From Iris pallida (taxonomy: Eukaryota; Streptophyta; Magnoliopsida; Asparagales; Iridaceae), in contig JANAVB010029819.1 of the NCBI GenBank assembly GCA_029216955.1, forward strand, positions 30,524,204 through 30,588,203: a DNA stretch of 64,000 nucleotides. The letters are read 5' to 3'. A model generated the notes under the pieces. That model was not told the DNA's origin. It made no database searches and saw only the letters and a list, made by a program, of their open reading frames with translations. How positions within the stretch are numbered: the stretch's first letter is position 1; the number at the start of each line of letters is the position of its first letter. Of this stretch, positions 36,564 through 48,703 are shown one piece after another. Made by a program: the position numbers and the translations under genes.

Positions 36564-37861
36564 CTAATTGGGAGACTGGGTAGAGTCGAGCCAGAGCTTG
36601 ATTACAGGAGTCATGTTCATGCTGCAGGCATCGATCACTGCATGTTCTGACATTCTCGGAGGCAACCTTAAGCATGCTTGTCGGAAACGTTCGATGAAGG
36701 CTCGAACAATCTCCTTCTCTATCTGGCGCACTTCTATAAGAGATGACATAGTCATGTCCTTCCCACGGTCGTAGAATCAGTTGAGGAAGAGGCGTGTCAA
36801 GTCATCGAAGGATGATATAGAGTGGTCAGGGAGAATGTACTACCAGTCGTAAGCGACTCCCTTCAATGCCCCGACAAATAGGCTGGTGAGTAGGGCATCT
36901 TTCTTTCGAAGATGTCCCGTTTGAGACTGCAAGTAGGTCAGATACCGGCGAGGAGAATCCTTCCCATCAAATGGCGTCAATATTTATGGTTTATACTTGG
37001 GAGGGTAAACTACTTTGTTCCATTCGAGAGGGTAAGGTTGCGGGATTCCTATCTTTTGACGTTCTTCTTGCTTGTTTCACGCTTTAAAGTGCTTGCACAG
37101 ATCTCGGATCATGTCAACCAGTTCTTCTATAGATCTGGGAGCCGGTGACGGTGGTAAAGTGTGAAGTTCGACATTTGAAGGAGCCAATGCCCAAGGTGCA
37201 GTGTGATGATCGGCACCCGAAGATACCCGTTGAGGGGGTATACTTGATTCTCCATTGGCCCCTGGATCGGGACTGGTGAAGACATGTGCCCTTGCTAATG
37301 TTCGAGATGCCAGAGTGGTCTGAATCTTAAATACCATTTGAGTCAAGGATTGCATAGTGGTAGAAAGAGTTATGAGGCTCCCTGCAAAGGTGTCCATGTG
37401 CTGCACGATGTCCGGAGCTAGAGCTTTTGACTCTCCTTCAACACCACCCCTAGCCATGTAGACATAACATGGGTGGAAGTGGATGGATCGGTTGAGGCTT
37501 TATTTTCGACCTCACTTTCCTGCGGAAGAGCTTCCCCTTTTGAGACCTCGTACTGGCTACCCCCAGCTACGTCGGGGTCGGTTCTTTGGAGAACGTCTTC
37601 ATCGTCAAGAGGAGGGTTGTCATGGATAGCAGGATTTTGATCACTCCCAGCTGATGCTTCCGCTAGAACCTTCTTCCTTGACCGGGTGCTCTCAAATACC
37701 TCTAAGGACGGGACTATCATTTTGCTTTTCCTCGGTAGACTCTTGGACGATGTTGCTGAGGTCGAGGGATTGGTGGTTGTCTTTCTCCCCGATAAATGGA
37801 AGTTGGAGACAACATGGCAAGAAGCGTTCTTAGGCTTTGACTCATCTTCAATTGGCACCAT
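36564..37861 (-). pseudogene. Gypsy gag, capsid part
   Basis: The retrotransposon-gag signature ERFRQACLRLPPRMSE lies at about 36720-36670 (preceded by MSSLIEVRQIEKEIVRAF). The segment 37077-37457 is a helical N-terminal region (LITLSTTMQSLTQMVFKIQT) and ends IEELVDMIRDLCKHFKA. Further upstream, 37418-37861 is charged and low in complexity. Several frameshifts separate the pieces. Confidence 0.7.
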
Positions 37862-38535
37862 CTTTGCAAGACAACGTCAAAATTGCACTCGCTGGAACAC
37901 AACCTGCCTGGATGATGGAGCCATTATTTTGCAACAACAGCTGTTGATGGTGACCATGGCATAAGTGTGCCCCACGAAGGGTGCATCGTGCTTAATGGTA
38001 AGCTCTCCTGATCTGCGTTTGTGACTGATTACATTACGCAAATCATGAGGGGAGAGTTTCACTTTCACACCTCCTTCAGGCACATGGCAAGGCCAAGTAC
38101 CGGGGTGGTCATGCGAATGCTGCACCCCTGGTCCAATTTCAGCGTATAAGATACACCCAGATCATTGGTAGAAGAGCAACACGTATTGCAAATTGAACCC
38201 ACTTTATGTGCGCAATCCACGTGGGCGTATGGGTTCAAAGTCACAAGTTTTGCCTCGTACGACTCGGTTCCAAATGCAGAAGATGCACCCAAGTAAGACG
38301 AGAACTTTGAGGGTCGGCTCATATCTGGTGCAAACACACCCGAGCCAACTCCGTACAATTTACCATCGGTAGTGCGCATGATTTTGAGCACGTATCTGCG
38401 GTTCACTGTGAGCGTAGCACATTTGGGGCACAGCCCATACTGCCTTAAATTTATTAGTACCAGCCTGCAAAGGTGTATAGTACTCAGAATTTTACTCATT
38501 CTTGCCTCGACAGCGAGTAATTCTGTCAAAGACAA
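37717..38535 (-). pseudogene. unidentified ORF upstream of gag with CxxC motifs
   Basis: Minus-strand frames 38065-38535 and 37877-38125 read as one broken protein. Its N-terminal part has YGLCPKCATLTVNRRYVLKI and, further on, HVDCAHKVGSICNTCCSS, so four Cys plus His are spaced like a zinc ribbon. I do not recognise the family. Ogre/Tat elements often carry an extra ORF between the PBS and gag, which fits the position, but that alone does not identify it. Confidence 0.4.
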
Positions 38536-38701
38536 AGTCCCTCTCCCTTACGCCAGAGTTCATGCACGGGAAGCTGGATGTACGTTTGTTTCGTCGGTGC
38601 ATCTTCTTCGACTGGGAAGGGGACAGTTGGGGAATGCAGTCAATACTGCATTTCCCCAGTAGATGTGATGTACTGCGGGTGCATCTTGCTTATAGAGAAC
38701 G

Positions 38702-39313
38702 TCAGCAGAAAGGGTAGGTTGCGGTGCACGTCCCCTTCAGCGGTAGTGCTCGGTCAATCTCCTTTGCGCACCCAGACTTGGCAAGTCTTCTTCGTCTTTG
38801 GCAGCCGCTTCGAAGGACTTTCGCTGCCTTCAAAGATGAACTCCTTATAGGCTTGAGACACACCATGAGTGTCTTGTTGGAGGAGCCAAGCTTGATGTTG
38901 TCGGATTGTGACAAAACTTTATTGTTAAAAGAGAAAGAAGTCTCCAACTGAGTCGCTAGTTTATTTGCCATAAAAAATACGACAAGGTTTTGTTGATTGA
39001 TAAAACTTTGGTACTTCAATACAAACAGAACATTATACAATATAGGACTTAGACGTAGTCCTAGGAGTACACTTTTGTTTTTATTTGGGAACTGTACCGG
39101 TAGAGCCAGTGGTAATGCGTTGACTCCGTTGACGATCTGACGATGATCTTGAATTCTCTGAAGGTTTGTGCCGCTCTGGATGTCGGAGCATTTGGAGGAG
39201 GGCAGAGGGATACATAGATATAGATCTCCATCTATGCACATGGAAATAGCTACGGGAAGGTTTGATCGGGATAAATAGGCCATTCTATCTAGTGACTGAC
39301 CTCGCCTGCCCAA
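38702..39313 (-). pseudogene. unidentified ORF near the 5' end of the Gypsy element
   Basis: A 203-codon minus-strand open frame with a likely internal start MANKLATQLETSFSFNNK (about 38969). The sequence is basic toward the C-terminus (SGCQRRRRLAKSG). No domain is recognised. It lies between the putative 5' LTR and the CxxC ORF, consistent with the extra 5' ORF of Tat/Ogre elements. Confidence 0.35.
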
Positions 39314-39389
39314 AATCCAGTAGTTGGCCTTGACACCTTAATATCAAGGAACCTCCGCCGATTTTGTGCCTCTAGTGATACGTACGGAA

Positions 39390-41760
39390 ATGGTTTCAGG
39401 CACCAGCTGCCTTTTATTACTTGGGCTTATAGGTTTGCCTAAAAAAGCTCTATACTATGCTGCTGCAAGACCCTGTTCCTGTTTAGCGGGTTTACTTTTG
39501 TAGGCCCTGTTCGGCTATGTATGTCCAAGCACACAAGCAACGAAGTTGGGTGGTGGCCTGGTCTGGTAAGGTTTTCTCCGAAGAACTGAAAGCAAAGTGT
39601 TATGCCAGGATCGCTATTCACGTAACTCCACTCTCGGCTTGGATAATATATCCAAAAGGGTCCGCTCTCGGCCATTCCATACGCTGCCTAGTAGAGGCGA
39701 GCGAAGAAGTAGATGTTACGTGTCTTTTCTCGTCTCTGCAGGTAGATATGATGATCTATCTGTCTATGTGTGTATGAAAGAATGATCCTTCTATTTATAG
39801 GCAGCAGACTGGTCTGCTAATGCGTGTATATGTAGGATGCGCCTGTACGTGGGAACACCACATGGCTGATGTTGTAGGACGTATAGACGATGCTCCCTGA
39901 CTTGAAGCTGAATCTTGTTTGAACTGTACTATTGGGCTTCGGTGGAGCTGACACATGGTAGTTGTGAAGATTCGGTCGTTGCGGAGATCTTGGGTGGTTG
40001 GCACCCATTCGTAGGCAGAACTGAGTCAAATGACACATGGTGCGCTTTCATGGCTCAAAGATCTCGGATTTGGTGGAGGATGATCTGTCAGGATGTGCCT
40101 AGGATCTGGCACATGGGGCAACTTGGTCTATGGCTTTTAGAGATCACAGACAAGTCTGGGTGCATGTCTTCTGAGGTGCATACAGAGCTTCGAGTGCATG
40201 GCTGTGGAAGCGTATGCAGAGGCTTGGCTTTAGTCTTTTGGGATCAGGAGTAAGTCGGGAGCGCATGGCTTTTGAGGCACGTGCAAATTGCTGGGCGCAT
40301 GGCTATGGAGGCGCATGCAGGGACATAACTTCTGTCTTTTGGAACATGAGTAAGTCGGGAGCACATGTCTTTTGAGGCACATACAAATTATTGGGCGCAT
40401 GGCTGTGGAGGTGCATGCAGGGACTTAACTTCTATCTTTTGGGATCAGGAGTAAGTCAGGCGTGCATGGCTTTTGAGGCGCATACAAATTGCCAGGCGCG
40501 TGGCTGTGAAGGCGTATGTCAGTGATCGGTCGGCCACATGGCAAAGCACAGTTGTAGCCGACAAAGCCAAGTAACGATGATGCTGACGTCTGCGGCCCTT
40601 TATTTTCAGTAAAAAATTTCCAACCGTTCAGTCTTCGGGGAACGTGCTTCCAACTCTGTCACATAGCATTAAATGCTTGATGGGTGACGAGTTGAAGTGG
40701 GTGCATCAGTTTGTGCCCCACTAGGTGAATGGGTCTATATCCAATTGGGCACATCGGTATGGAGCGTACGGTACTGACGGCATATCTGCCGCATGGCCCA
40801 TCCTTATTGGCCTATTTGTTGAGTTCTTCGAGACGTTAATGGTTGTTTTGACTTGGTTGAATACAAAGAGGCAGATTCATAGTCATAAATGCAAATTCAT
40901 TGCACAGAATATGAGGATACTACTACTTGGCGCATGAGCGAATGTTGCCCCGGCTTATAAATAGCTTTTGTGAATAGTTTTGTTTCTCATTTCACTTAGC
41001 TTTCCTTCATGGAGAGGAACTCGATCGGTCCCCTGCCTTGGCGAGTTGATAATGAACTCCTTTCGAAGACAAAGATGTGCCGAGTTGGTTTTTTCACCAT
41101 CGGCCCTGTTTTCGTATAAGCTTGTGAAAGTGCCTGTTGCATCCAAATATCGGGATCGTCGTGTCCCGACACAGGCTGAAGGTACCTGTTGTATCCGAAG
41201 ATCGGGGTAGTCGTGCCTCGATTTTTGTTATGCTGGAAGAGCCGCAGGTCGGGGCTATCGTGCCCCGATTTGGTTAGGCTAGAAGAGCCACTCCTCCTAC
41301 TAGATTTTCTGTATGTTGACGAGGAAGTGATTAGTTCTGACTATGCACGGGAATGTGCCTACGCTGAGATGCTGGTATGATGTGCCTGACTGTAGTACTT
41401 GAGTGATGCACCTGACTGTAGCTTTTAGGATTTTCTTTCTCCTTTGTAAAAGAATTATCCTTTGTAAAAGACATGTAAAGACCCATTTATATGTCTCTAC
41501 TTCTTTTTTATTTTCTGCTTTGCCAAGTATTTTTTTCCTGGCGCATGTTGATTTTTGGTATATGAGAATTAGGGAGCATGGCAGTTCCGGCCTTAGATGC
41601 ATCTGAAATTCTATGCTTCTACATAGATCTAATTAAGAGCAAATCTTAGACAAGCGTAGAATAATTTATAAGTTCATTATTAATTTAAAATATAGATTCT
41701 TACCTCTCAAAGGGGTACATCCAACGAAATTGTACCCCCCTCCCCCCGCCAATTCGAGCT
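39390..41760 (-). repeat. putative 5' LTR/leader of the Tat/Ogre-like element
   Basis: The region has a minus-strand TATA box (CCTATAAATAGAAGG, about 39790-39805), a possible PBS reading TGGTGCCTGAAACC on the minus strand (39392-39405), and 101-bp tandem repeats in what would be U3. A plus-strand TATAAATAG (40957-40965) is also present. I cannot find the LTR ends or a target duplication, and the right border is set only by where CACTA transposase sequence begins. Confidence 0.3.
40100..40520. repeat. 101-bp tandem repeat, about 3.7 copies
   Basis: Units start with CATGGCTGTGGA at 40197, 40298, 40398 and (as CGTGGCTGTGAA) 40499, so the period is 100-101 bp. Within each unit CTTTTGGGATCAGGAGTAAG and GCATGGCTTTTGAGGC are well kept. 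A diverged half unit precedes the array (40150-40196). Confidence 0.9.
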
Positions 41761-41779
41761 TTTCGTGCAAGATGACTTG

Positions 41780-44700
41780 TGAGACGGATCATAACACCAA
41801 AAAAAGATGGAGGTAAAAATCTTTTTAACAAGCACAAAGTTTCTGCAACTTTAGTTTCGAGCTATTCCAATCTGTTTTTATCGATCACTCTTTGACATAA
41901 TTTATTAAAAAAATGAACAAAGTCAAAATATTGTAGTTCTCGTACCCTTTGGTAGAAGTCCTATTAATGCTATTGACAAGACTTGTTGGAGTAGAATGTC
42001 ACAATCATGAGACTTGAGATTTAAAATCTTAGAATCTTTCAATGACACATGATTTGAAATGTTGGAGCCGTAACCATCAGGCAATTTTAAATTTGCAGTC
42101 TTGCACAAAATAATTGCTTCTCGAGCTTTGATAAATTAAAAGGGCATGTTGCCCATTGAAATTTATTTCCTATTTTTTCAGCATGTAGTTCCTTTCTTAT
42201 GCCCATTTCTTCCATATCTTTATGAGAATTTAGTCCATCCTTTGTTTTGCCCTTTATACCCAAGAGTGTGCCAATAATGCTCTCACAAATGTTCTTTTCA
42301 ATGTGTATCAGGTCCAAATTGTGTCGCAATAACAAACTCTTAAACGTCATATAAAAAAATTCATAAATAGAAAGAAATTTAATTTTTTTAGAGAAAGAGA
42401 GATATATAAAAAGAGATGGGTAATGCTATTAGCTTCCAATAAGGCAACTCAAAGAAAATTGAATTCTTCTTCCAAGGCCATATCGAATCAATGTTTGGCT
42501 GTTGTTGCTTCTTCTTCCTTTTCTTCTTTTCTTTTTTTGGTTTCCCCTAATTATTGACATGGTTTTTTACCACAACGAAAACTTCAGAAACTGTTAGTGC
42601 TCTAGGCTTCCTTCTATGTTCTTCATTTCCATCAAACCAAGACTTTTTTAATCGAAATGGATGATTGTGTGCAAGAAATCGTCTATGGTTCTTATATACA
42701 TGCTTCTGAAAATAGGCCAACCATCTTGAAGATGTCTTAATTTCACATATTGGACAAGCTGCTCTACCCTTTGTGGAATATCAGGATAAATTTCCATAGG
42801 CCAAAAAATCATTTATTGTCCACATTAGAATAGCCTTCAAATTAAATATAGATTTACTAAATGAATCGAAAACATTCACACCATTGCTCCATAACTCTTT
42901 TAAATCTTCTATAAGTTGCTCCAAATGTACATCTATATCATTTCCTGGTTGTTTGGGCAAGGGGATTAATAACATCAACATCTAGTTTTCCTTTGACATA
43001 CTTAAGGAAGGGGGCAGATTATAAGCAACCAAAATCACAGGCCAACAACTAAATTGAGTACTAAGATCACTGAAAGGATTAAATCCATCTGATACAAGTC
43101 CAAGACTCAGAAACATGGATCTGATGCAAAATCAGGCCACTTACTGTCGATCATATTCCAGGCCATTGAATCAACATGGTGTCGCGTCTTTCTATCCTCA
43201 CTTTTGTGAGTATAATGCCATCATAATTGTTCCGGCTTTTTAGGTGATTTAAACATTCTCCTAAATCTTGGTATAATAGGAAAGTACCTCAACAACTTTG
43301 CAGGAACTCTATTTTGAATCTTTTTGGTGCTCACATCAACTTTACGCTGTGAAGCCCCGCATTTTGGACATGTCTCCATATGTTCCTTTTCCTTTCTAAA
43401 TGAACAACAATCATTAACACAAGCATGTATTTTCTCATAGCCTAGATCAAAAATTTTAAGTAGCTTCTTTACTGAATATAAAGAATTAAGAAGTTTGTTG
43501 TCTGGAGGTAGAAGTTTGCCAAGCATCTCAAGAAGTTCATTAAAACCATTGTCCATAAGACTATGTCTAGCTTTATACTTGTATAGGGCAACAACTGCAA
43601 CCATCTTTGTGTAAGTAGATCCACCATATAAAGGAAGTTCATAATCCTCCATAAGATTTACAAAATTTGCATCTCTTCTTTCATGTGCAAGTTCCATATT
43701 ATTATCATTATCATCAAAATAATCATATTCAAAATTTGCATTTCTAAACATTTTATATGCTTCTAGTATCTCTAGTTGTAGTAGAACTTTCTCCTTGAAA
43801 GACCCATTTATCATATAAAAGATCCATCCCAAATATGACTAAGTGTTCATAAATCGATGACTTAAACATCGACAACAAGGACATTGAATTTTTTCTGGAT
43901 TTCCCTTACTAGCTTGAATTTTATCAGCAAACATGCTTGCTCCATTTTGACATGCTTGCGAATCTCTAAAAATAAAGACAAACCCCTGGCTCACACGTAA
44001 TCTTATATTAATAAAAAGTAACAAGTATTCTTATATATTAATGTTTCTAGTTTTAAGGAATAAATAGTAACCTTTTAAGGTGTGCCTAATCTTTGTCCAT
44101 TGTTAATGACCAACTTGTACGAATTATAACCTGTTAAAGACAACCAAGAAGTACATAACAAAAATGAATTATCATTACTATGATACACGAGCAAAAGAGG
44201 AACCAAAATGAACACCTTAGTATTCCAAGAATGTTAAACAAGAATGCATATTTACATTCCTGAGCAAAGAACCAGAAGAAGTCCCTGAACAAAGCCAAGG
44301 GTCTGAGTGGGAACATAATGAAAGATTTAAACAAGAATGCAGATTTACATTCCTTTTAATGACGAAAGGGATAGTGGAATAAAGATCATTAAGAATCAAG
44401 AAATAGATTTGCCCTCAATATGCATGTGATTACGTATTTGTACTTGAATTCTTTGGCTAGAAAATGTCAACTTTTACTAAGTCAAGGATTTGACTCATAT
44501 AATATTATGATATTTTTGAATAACACATTATTTATTATTCAATACAGGACTAAATTCGCATAACTTCTGAATGACACGGTCTACGAGGTTGAATGAATAA
44601 CTAAAATTGAGACAAGTAATAAGAGTATCATAATCCATCTAAAAATTTGGACCACTTATTTCTAAGTATTCTCTTTTCTATGAGTTAGAAGTTATGTGTT

Positions 44701-45880
44701 ATATATCAGTAGAAATCTAAATGAGATCCATACCATCATTCATTATTTCATTTGTCAATAACTTGTATTCTGATATCTCATGCACGTATCTTAACTAATA
44801 GTAATACACTTTGTTTTTCTATTTAGGCATAAGCCTGTCTCAAAGTTTAACTTCAGATCCTTGACACGACCAGTGATTCAACCGTGGTTATGATTTGTCG
44901 ACAAAGATTAACTTCATTTGTTATCTCAATGAACGTTTGATCCTTTCTTTCTTTCATTTTCTTTAAAATAAAATGGTTGTAATATGTCTCCTCTTTCGTT
45001 AATTGTAGTTAACAGAACATGACCCAATTACAAGCTAGATATTTCTTTGATAACATGACTAAATTATCCAAATATTTCGATTCAACCTCTAATATTTGGG
45101 TCAAGCATACGAAAGCTACAGTCGGCGACTCAATTAAATCAAACTAAAACTAATATCAACGAAAATCAAATTAATCGAAAAACCTATATCTCAAATTAAA
45201 ATTAATTTTCTTATGAAAAATTAGAAGAAGAATAGAATCATATCCACTGGAACTGGAGTCGAGTAGCAGACGTCGTTCCTGAAATTGGTACAAAACATCT
45301 AAAATCAGATCACTCTAATTAAAAGGGGACAAACCCTAAATATAAAGGGTGAAACTGTAAAAAATAAAGAAAAAGGAAGAAAAATATGAGAGACATTTGT
45401 TGAGATAGCGAGGAGGAAGAGAAATCAGAGAGAAAGAGAAACCAGAGAGAAAAATATGGAGAAAAATCAGAAGAACCGATAGAGAGAGAGATTACCTGTG
45501 GAGAACCTTTGATGAACCTGCAGCAGGAGAGAGAGCAGCAGAGCAACGGAGAGAAAGAGCACAACGGAGAGAGAGAGAGAGAGAAGCTTATGTTTTCTTT
45601 CGGAGGGGGTGGGTTTTAGCTTAGACATCGCGGGAAATGAACTATAAGGAACATTGTTCCAAAAATTTTGGGTGTTAGGAAATTTTAGGGCATATACTGT
45701 ACACCGTATTACTGCTATAGTTGTATATGGCGTTCTAATGCACGCCATATATAGACCTATTTGACATATTCTAAATCTTTTACGGCATTCACGGAGATGT
45801 ATGCTGTGAATTAACTATTTACGACATATATTTTATTTACGCCCTAAAATTAAAGTCATAAAAAGTTACTTCTTGTAGTG
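41780..45880 (-). mobile_element. decayed autonomous-type CACTA element, left end missing
   Basis: The right terminus is clear: the inverse of CACTACAAGAAGTAACTTT ends at 45880, followed by GTA. Subterminal words related to ACGGCATA, ACGCC and ACGACATA lie at 45690-45850. TNP2 transposase remnants run inward in the minus orientation, as expected if this is the 5' end. I find no CACTAC terminus to the left down to 39.4 kb, so the left end is deleted or lies beyond another insertion. The stretch 44030-45650 has no recognisable TNPA gene. Confidence 0.75.
41923..44024 (-). pseudogene. CACTA TNP2-type transposase, decayed
   Basis: The minus-strand pieces, N- to C-terminal, are these. Cysteine-rich transposase-associated region (44024-43839, PEKIQCPCCRC). 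A long segment 43832-43221 with MLGKLLPPDNKLLNSLYSVK, DLGYEKIHACVNDCCSFRKE and CPKCGASQRK. LLIPLPKQPGNDIDVHLEQ and LWTINDFLAYGNLS (42981-42781). LLLRHNLDLIHIEKNICES (42350-42290). KLPDGYGSNISNHVSLKD and LKSHDCDILLQQ (42090-41990). These blocks follow the order of plant En/Spm TNP2-like (Transposase_21) proteins, which cut the element's ends. Many frameshifts and deletions make it inactive. Confidence 0.9.
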
Positions 45881-46420
45881 GTACATTATTCCTGATGGTG
45901 AGTCACGCAGTAGGGTTTCGTAGGCTCTTCTTTTCCGTTTGGTCATCGGCTCGGCGAGGAGGTCTACGAGGCTCGTGCGGTCCTACGACACTGCTATTGC
46001 AGTATTATATCTGCCCCGATTATACAAGGACGACGGGGATTCCTATAGGATGGTGATAAACTCGTCGAGGTTGGTGGGCACGGTGGAAATGAGCATGACA
46101 ATGTGGTGCTTTATCGATGTTGCCGAGGACGAACAAGGTGCCAGTGCAACAGAGGTCTCCGAGGGGAACCGTGGCTTTGCAACTACAAGCGACTGTAGGA
46201 TCCCTTCGACGAAGGCTCGTCATAGCTGTAGTCGTTGACCTTCCGATGTTGATGCAGCTTGGAGGAGCATCAGCGTCACAGTGAACTCGCGTGAGAACTG
46301 TGGTAGAGAGGGGAACGATGAAGACGATGAGAAGGAAGAAGAAGTTGCTAGCGACTGCTTCTAATGAAACAGTATAATTTTGTCGGATGCGTCTAAGGTT
46401 CAATTAGAGAATAGATGGTA
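45881..46420 (-). other. unassigned open region beside the CACTA end
   Basis: A 127-codon minus-strand frame (46020-46403) starts with a hydrophobic segment (SNFFFLLIVFIVPLSTTVLT), and overlapping frames on both strands are also open. One other minus-strand frame (RAFVEGILQSLVVAKPRF, then ISTVPTNLDEFITIL) looks at least as protein-like. I recognise no family, so this may be a gene fragment or chance. Confidence 0.25.
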
Positions 46421-47495
46421 GTAAGCCTTTGGGCTTTGGCCTACCAAAGATATGAATTTACATTCGTTTAGACTCTCTTGAAAGAATTGAAAAAAATTTG
46501 GGAAATGGCTGAACAATAAGAAAGCGAGAAAGATCATTTATATTTATAAATCTTGATGGTACAATAAGATATTGATAGCAACAGTAATAATAAAAATATA
46601 TAATAATAATAATAGTAGTAATCAAGAAGCTAAATAGTTAAAATCCCATAATAATGATATTATTATTTCAAAAAGATCCAATATTATTGAAAATAAGTAA
46701 CAATAAATAGTTAAAGTGTAGTCATGAAATTTTAAATAGATTATTGAAAGGAAATGCAAAAATTAGGATTTACTAATTATAAAAATAATTTTTGGGAGGG
46801 GTCTTACACATAATCATAAGGAATCAATTATCATAATAGGATCAGTTTTTAATAAGATTTGAAAACGATCTAATTAGATTGTATTATAGGTAATTTTTAT
46901 ACATGCTAGGTATCAAGTTAATTCCTAGAGTCATTTTATAATTCATTTTCTAAATTTTTTTTAGTTTTAATTATGATTTTTTTTTATAAATACTAAAACA
47001 AATCTAACTCAATACTAGAGATTTATATAAGTCTATGTTAGTCTATTCTTATCTAGATGACTCTATGATAGAATTTGTTACATTAAAAAACCACCAAAAC
47101 CAATTCCTTTCACAAGTCGTTAATCGCTTTATGATACGAGATTCAAAGCCAAAAAGGCAAAAGTTCCAATAATACAAAAACTATAATCTACACCAAACCT
47201 CTACTAAATCATATGATACAATACAAGAACAAAATTACGAGATAATGCAAGGGAGGAACTAAAACAAATACATAGGAGCATGATATACAAAAGAAATTGT
47301 ACATACAAATATGTATATATATATAAATAGCATATATCGGGATAGGGTACTAACACAAAGATAGACTATCCTTGGTCTAAAGAACGAGATCCAAAGAGTC
47401 ACAACAGTGGCACAAGCGACTCCCACCATCCAAAAGAGAGCAATATTGATAGCAAAAATTGGCAGAATAACAAAAAGATACGACAAGATACCTAG
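46421..47495. other. AT-rich intergenic sequence
   Basis: I see no coding motif or repeat structure beyond scattered ATAATA tracts (46590-46620). The 103-codon minus frame 47259-47570 is hydrophobic at its end because of AT-rich DNA and overlaps the tandem array, so I do not call it. Confidence 0.5.
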
Positions 47496-47990
47496 CCCCC
47501 TTTGGGTCTGGCTTTGGCAAAAAACAAATACGAAGAAAAGGGCCGACCCCTTTCTTACGGTTGACGACAATATGTCATCGAGGAAGGAACCAACACCCTA
47601 AAGTGGGACTGAATTACATTGGTGATAACTGCAGGCGAAGGCCAGACCCCCTTTGTGGGTTGATAATAATTGATGTGGCCAAGGAAGAGTAGCCCTTGTG
47701 GGGTTGGTAGGTGATGAATACTTCTTACAGGCTGCAGTCGATCACATTTGTAGGATCTGATCATTCGATGTATCACCAAAAGGGAATAGAAAACCCTTGT
47801 CTAATCGGTTATCACTGTCGGTAGCCCAAAGGGACAACTAACCACCTTCAATGGGTTAGGCTTGCTCGACGCAATATGGGCGAAAGGCCAACGATGCCTC
47901 CTATGGGGCCGATCGTTATTGATGATGGCCACTATGACTCATCCCATTTGTGGGGTAGGGATTCTGTGATGAGCTCCCTTGCGCCACCTT
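47496..47990. repeat. degenerate 50-bp tandem array, about ten units
   Basis: The motif CCCtTTgTGGG (variants CCCTTTCTTACGG, CCCTAAAGTGGG, CCCTTGTGGGG, CACCTTCAATGGG, CCTCCTATGGGG, CCCATTTGTGGGG) recurs at about 47496, 47546, 47595, 47646, 47691, 47743, 47793, 47843, 47896 and 47942. Spacing is 45-53 bp, on average about 50 bp. A second loosely kept word, TTGATGAT/TTGGTGATAA, follows each start. Confidence 0.75.
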
Positions 47991-48700
47991 TTCTGGATGT
48001 TTCTTTATCTCCAAAACCAAAATATTTTTTTACCATTATCAATCAATGCTTTATAACTCGTTACTTATATTGATCAAATTTCAATTGAATATCATGAAAT
48101 ATGACAAATTATAAATTGTTATCATGACCTTTAACATTTTGGAACTCAATAACATGTGATTTCTAACTAGTTGCGACTAACTACCTTTTATTAGTTGACC
48201 ATCAAGTTTGATGGTCGAATGTAAGTGTTGGACATTTTTTATCCTCATTTTTTTTTTCAAATTCCAACTCGTCTTCTTTTTCCTCTCTATTAACCCTGGG
48301 CATTATACCCTTCTCGTTTGCTACCCTATTGCCTACCTCAAGTCCTACCTAACCCCCCGCCATACCCTAACCTTAGAAAACTTTACTAATTAATTAAAAG
48401 TATACTCTCATTTTTGAATTTGTTGGTCTCATTCTCCCGCCTAACTAACTATGACAACCAAAAAAGAAGAAATATGAAATCAACAACATGGCATTTAAAG
48501 GACTAGTGCGTATCATATATTTTTCAAATCAAGGAAAATAGGGACCACATCCATATATAATTGAACACAAAGAGTGCACCAACCCTAAAACAATAAAAAC
48601 TCAAAAAAATGTATAAAATAAGAAATTGGTGGACCTTTGCCACCTATATCCTCCATCACACACAAAATCAGAATTCGAAGATAGGCTGTCACAGTTCTTG
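47991..48700. other. intergenic sequence 3' of the RALF-like gene
   Basis: AT-rich, without a recognised feature. It would contain the 3' untranslated region and polyadenylation site of the minus-strand gene at 48704-48931; AATAAA-like words on the minus strand are not decisive. Confidence 0.4.
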
Positions 48701-48703
48701 AAA

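Larger units (their letters stand above)
31495..39313 (-). mobile_element. Tat/Ogre-like Gypsy gag-protease region, truncated and split by a CACTA element
   Basis: Minus-strand coding remnants run from an upstream ORF (39313-37720) through gag (37460-35564) to the start of protease (31809-31500). The CACTA element 31810-35563 interrupts the line between FELL and RLSKDT. Gag motifs (ERFRQACLRLPP; CHYHPFVGHPTLDCYILKN; FDILAQL) are of the plant Tat/Athila/Ogre type. RT and integrase are absent: the sequence stops being recognisable at about 31495. A putative LTR lies to the right (39390-41760). Confidence 0.75.

Noticed and set aside
40197..40520. CRISPR-like array
   Set aside because: Units are contiguous 101-bp tandem repeats without unique spacers, in a plant genome.
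35504..41380. Plus-strand ORFs such as 35504-35755, 37686-37964 and 38372-38850
   Set aside because: They are antisense shadows of the minus-strand gag region or unsupported short frames.
47259..47570. 103-codon hydrophobic ORF as membrane protein gene
   Set aside because: The frame overlaps the 50-bp array, starts in it and is hydrophobic from AT-rich DNA; no family recognised.
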